From Epiperipatus broadwayi (taxonomy: Eukaryota; Onychophora; Udeonychophora; Euonychophora; Peripatidae): 64,000 nucleotides of DNA. The position numbers and the translations under genes are program-made. The notes beneath the pieces were generated by a model that was given only the letters and a program-made list of their open reading frames with translations, had not been told where the DNA came from and did no database searches. The stretch is from positions 220,362-284,361 of the forward strand of contig JAQFVV010013064.1 in assembly GCA_028023455.1 (NCBI GenBank). Direction: 5' to 3'. Every line of letters starts with the position of its first letter. Positions within the stretch are counted from its first letter, which is position 1. Positions 59,672-64,000 of the stretch are shown in pieces.

Positions 59672-60524
59672 AATAGATGGATCTATAACAGCTGGACATA
59701 ACATGATAAACCCAATATATCAACACTTTAAAAAAAAACTGCAAAAACAGAGAGTGTACATACCAAATGAAGACATATTTGGAGATCCTGAAACAGATAC
59801 ACCAATAACAACAACTGACATTGTATTTCAACTTGCAACAATAACAAACACATGTCACCCAGGACCACAAGGAATTCCCAAATTTGTGTTCAAACATCTT
59901 AGTCACTTCACAGCAAAATACCTGTGCAATCTAGCCAATTACATATCCCAAAAAATTTACAACATACAAAGTCTATACCCAATTGCAATGGTTCCATTTA
60001 ACAAAAAACAAACAGCAATATCATCTTTATCTAATCTACGACCAATTTCAATGGGACCTTTAGGAATAAAAATTCTTGAAAGAGTGATAAAGGAAAAAAT
60101 AGAACAACACATACTCCCTATGTTATCATCAGCACAATATGCCAAAAAAGGATCATCCATTGGCCAGGGTGCCTTAATGTACAAAACAATTATCGAAGTA
60201 GTAAAAAAAAGAAAGAAATATGCACCAATTATAGTTCAACTAGACATTGAGGCAGCTTTTGACTCAGTGCCTATAGCCAAATTATTAGACGTGCTGAAAA
60301 AAACAACAACACCTCCATCCCTACTATATATAATAGCCAATCTGCTACTCAGCCGTGAAATTCACATCACATTGAATGGAAAAAAATCACCAACCTTCAG
60401 ACCGAGTCAATCCATCCCAAGAGGATCCCCCCTAAGTGCCTTGCTCTTTACAATATATATAAATCCTCTATTAATAGAGATACAGAAAAAAATAAAGGCA
60501 TTCAAATTCCAAACACTGCTTTAA
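59583..60524 (+). pseudogene. LINE reverse transcriptase, palm first half
   Basis: 313-residue frame continuing the element. It contains NLRPISMG, SSAQYAKKGSSI, the first catalytic block LDIEAAFDSV (about residues 221-230) and IPRGSPLSALLFTIYI (about 280-295). A frameshift near 60490-60510 moves the rest of the RT into another frame. The first Met is inside the ancestral ORF. Confidence 0.85.
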
Positions 60525-61790
60525 ATATATCATGCATAGCCTATATGGATGATGTAACCGTTTTCCTCCTCTAAAAAGAACCTCCCCATATTACAAGAGA
60601 TAATCAAGAATTATACCTCAAATTTTAATTTAAAAATTAACACAAATAAAACTGCAGCATGGTCAATATACACAGGCAAGCACTGTACAGAGATGTTTAA
60701 TGGTAAACCATCTGCTTTCCTTGGTTTCCATTCGGAAGAGCACACGTCTGGAATGAGGCAAAAAATTCAAAATAAATTAAAAATAGATGCTGAAAAATCA
60801 CAGCCTCACTTGAAAAGTCATACCTGTCAATATATGCAAAGGTAGCACTATTTAATCAACTTATAACTACAAAAATTACATACTATACACCTATAATCAA
60901 ATTTGCAAAAACATTCATATCTAAAATCTCGTCAATCTGTAACAAACTAATATGGAAGAGAAGAGACAGTGGCAATCTCTTTAAAAAATCTGAGCAGACC
61001 ACCACATAGCAATGGACTTGGACTCCATACAATCAATGTTTTTTACACACAGAAATCAGTAAATCTAATAACAGCAACCATAAAAGATTTCCAGACCTGG
61101 AGTGTGTAATCAGTATAATACCCACAGACAGACCACCCCCTTCATATGGATATCTATCCACACTGATTGAAGAACTCAAGCCAATATACAACAAAATATC
61201 ACTCAATAATGACAACAAGTATACATACTGGGACATTTACAATATACTACATCCAAACCAGACACCCAATCTACATCCATCAGTTCTTGGAATAGACAAC
61301 AGGCAACTACTGCAACAATTCAGAAAATGGTCATTAGAACCAAAATTATTCGATTTTCTGCTTAAGCTTAATCTCAATGCTCTACCCACAACCCATTTCT
61401 TAGATTTCGTAGATTCTATACCAATATAGACCCCATGTGCGAGCTATGTCATAGAGAAGAAGAGACACAAGATCATTTTCTTCATTCCTGCAGTGCCCTA
61501 GAAACAATACGTCGCACAATGTTTACCACATACAGAAAGGCTATCATTTCAATTGATGAAATAATAAATACATTTAAAAAAGGCAACAACCCTGCTATTC
61601 GTGCAGCAACATACAGCCTTTATGCCTACTGGTGCACCAGATGAACTTTTGCACTTGCTAATAACCCTCGACGCCACCCAGCAACATATTCAATAAAACT
61701 AGAACTGTTAAGAAAAAGAGACAGCATCCTAGCTCAACCAGATATATTTGCAGCCACATGGTCACACTTGAAACAGAGATCCAGTCTATG
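60525..61790 (+). pseudogene. LINE RT second half and C-terminal zinc box, broken
   Basis: CIAYMDDVTVFLL at about 60530-60572 is the second catalytic block with YMDD intact, then a stop. Further pieces in shifting frames include NLFKKSEQ, SVLGIDNRQLLQQFRKWS and LNALPTTHFLDF. The frame 61435-61644 begins MCELCHREEETQDHFLHSC, a CCHC-type motif near the ORF end, and stops early. Together this completes the RT/C-terminal layout but cannot be translated as one protein. Confidence 0.75.
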
Positions 61791-62029
61791 AAATATAAAG
61801 ACCAATAAGATAGATGATGACATTTTCAACATCAGCATTTTTTCCAATTTAAAAAAAAAAAAATGCAAGCATAAACTGAACTAAATAGAAGACCAAATTT
61901 AAAAACAAGAAGAGAAAAAAAGTATGCAGAAAAGATAAAGACTTATGTATTGAAAGTTGTAATTTGTTTTTCATTTGTAAAAAATCAATATATGACTCTG
62001 TAACTTTTAGACTCAATAAAGTTTTGCTT

Positions 62030-62497
<468 letters not shown>

Positions 62498-64000
62498 AAT
62501 GTGATATCTTAATGCTAGTTTTTATAGCTGTATTATCTCCAATAGATTTGGTAAATGTACCTTATTCTTTTGATATCATGCTTTAATTCTGACAATCTTT
62601 ATTGAAGTTTCACCTTTATGTTAAGATCTTTCAATTTCTTTGTGCGTGATCATATTATTTTGTGTTAATATTTAAATTAATAGAAGTTCATATATCAAAT
62701 TCTTTCTTTTATTTTTCTTATATTTTAATTCCATTTTTCTTGAAAAAATGTTTTATCCATTAAATATTTTTAATAATTTCTTCAATGAATCACAAAAGTA
62801 TATCTGTATAGCAAAGATTGAATCTTAGTGGTGATTCAAGTCTGAAGTGATAATAAACAATTTAAGTATGTGTGTAATGGTGGATGAAATATTATTTACT
62901 TTTTAAGATGTGCCTCACTGGATTTAAACACTAATTTTATTTAATATATCAGATACATGCAAATAAAAATTATTACAATAAAGATTCTTTATATTGTATC
63001 TCTTAGAAATGTATTTTTGTTTAAAATGTGTTCATGTTGTTGGTATTTATGTATTTATAATTTTATTTTTAAAAAAATCTCATATTGCTGAACTAGTGAT
63101 ACCATTCTGGTTATGAATTTCATCAAGACGCAAAAGTGTCCGGGGCTGCATGCAATCAGGCTTTAAATGTTTGAGAGATGATTGATTAAAGTATAAAATA
63201 TACATAGTTTTCTATAAAAAGTTAAACAAATAAACCATCATTTTGTAAAAATTAACTGTAAAAGACATAATCATTGTGCAGATATGAATGTTATTGCATA
63301 CACAAGTTTGATTTTATATTTGATTACTGTGTTGTTATGTATTAGCAATATTAGATATATTTAGCATATTTGGTATTTGTGACAGTGATGATGTATGTTG
63401 GTTTAACAGTTCAGATATAAATTAAAATTTATCATGATACCATCGCAAGATATTAAATCGAGAATATGAGGAAGCATACAACATATTTAAGTATTCTTGA
63501 AGTGACTATTGAATAACCATTTATACGAACCATAATTATACCTCTTTTGACCCAAAGCAATTGATGAGTATGGTATTTGAGACCTAAATATGGTTAATGT
63601 ATTAAAACAAACACTTATTGTTTAATTCACTGGATAACGAAAAAGTAAATAAAACGTTAAAGTAAATTAACTAGATTTTTAGTTAAATAATAGATATTTG
63701 ATGTAATAAGTAATAATGATTTGATGGCCTCTGCTATTATTTACAAATTATTGAAACAAACTAATTGTCAGATAATAAAACTCAGTTAACTTTGATATAA
63801 TATTTTTGGAATAAAAAGATCTTTTAATTTAATAAGTTATCAATAGATCTATGATGATAATAATAAATATTTACCGTATTTTCTGATACTTTATTCGTGG
63901 TGATTTAAGTATTAAAGTATAGCTAAATCAGATATCATGGTATATAGCTAATAACAGATAAAAGCATTCGAGGAGATCAAAGTTGGCAAACAAGGAAACT
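62498..64000. other. AT-rich DNA, nothing recognised
   Basis: No gene, RNA or repeat copy supported. Confidence 0.45.

Noticed and set aside
59517-59906. 129-residue Cys-rich minus-strand frame
   Set aside because: Antisense of the LINE RT; the Cys richness comes from reverse-reading ACA codons.

Overview
This window looks like intergenic or intronic DNA from an AT-rich invertebrate animal. I estimate roughly 27-30 % GC by eye, not computed. I found no complete host gene. Almost everything I could resolve is transposable-element sequence in various states of decay: non-LTR retrotransposons with RTE-like and other reverse transcriptases, Ty3/gypsy pieces of the type common in invertebrates, a Penelope-like element with a GIY-YIG remnant, tRNA-derived SINEs, MITEs, fold-back palindromes and long AT/AAT microsatellites. 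I cannot name the species. The usual cephalopod SINE was not seen. Layout: 1-2950 holds AT-rich DNA with two unexplained richer patches. 2960-4015 is an RTE-type LINE 3' half (+). 4755-8130 is a cluster of a roughly 410-455 bp tandem repeat (R1), split by a 1.9 kb LINE on the minus strand (5144-7078). 9658-9947 is a hAT-type MITE with a perfect 8 bp target duplication. 10665-14615 holds a divergent inverted pair around LINE fragments. 14807-18360 and the LTRs at 16360-16970 and 21935-22465 are decayed gypsy material. 20596-21118 and 33213-33570 are two copies of a fold-back. 25596-26218 is a solo LTR with a 5 bp duplication. 28181-28748 and 35580-36098 are copies of a second tandem repeat (R2, about 473 bp). 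29648-30328 is another R1 group. 31793-32590 is a third tandem pair (R3). 33790-34350 is a nested palindrome. 41480-43300 is the Penelope-like relic. 44606-44815 is a TA-flanked fold-back MITE. 58251-62497 is a nearly complete endonuclease/RT LINE sitting between two (AAT)n arrays. Main result: R1 and R2 each carry a sequence that can be laid out as a type I hammerhead ribozyme: CTGATGA core, stem II, GAAA, and a very short palindromic stem III followed by the cleavage triplet, with complementary stem I flanks. R1 at 29752-29810 keeps the whole core and a two-part stem I. R2 shows the whole layout only when its two copies are compared. Tandem, partly dimeric, non-coding units of a few hundred bases with dimer-type hammerheads match what is known of metazoan retrozymes, which are circular-RNA retroelements thought to be mobilised by Penelope-like elements. 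A Penelope-like relic and further fold-backs with related motifs lie in the same window. The main caveat is that the first base pair of stem II is a mismatch in both families, so cleavage must be tested. Working model (inference): non-autonomous ribozyme repeats copied by Penelope-type enzymes, inserted as tandem units, sometimes flipped into hairpins near the ribozyme, and later invaded by LINEs and SINEs.
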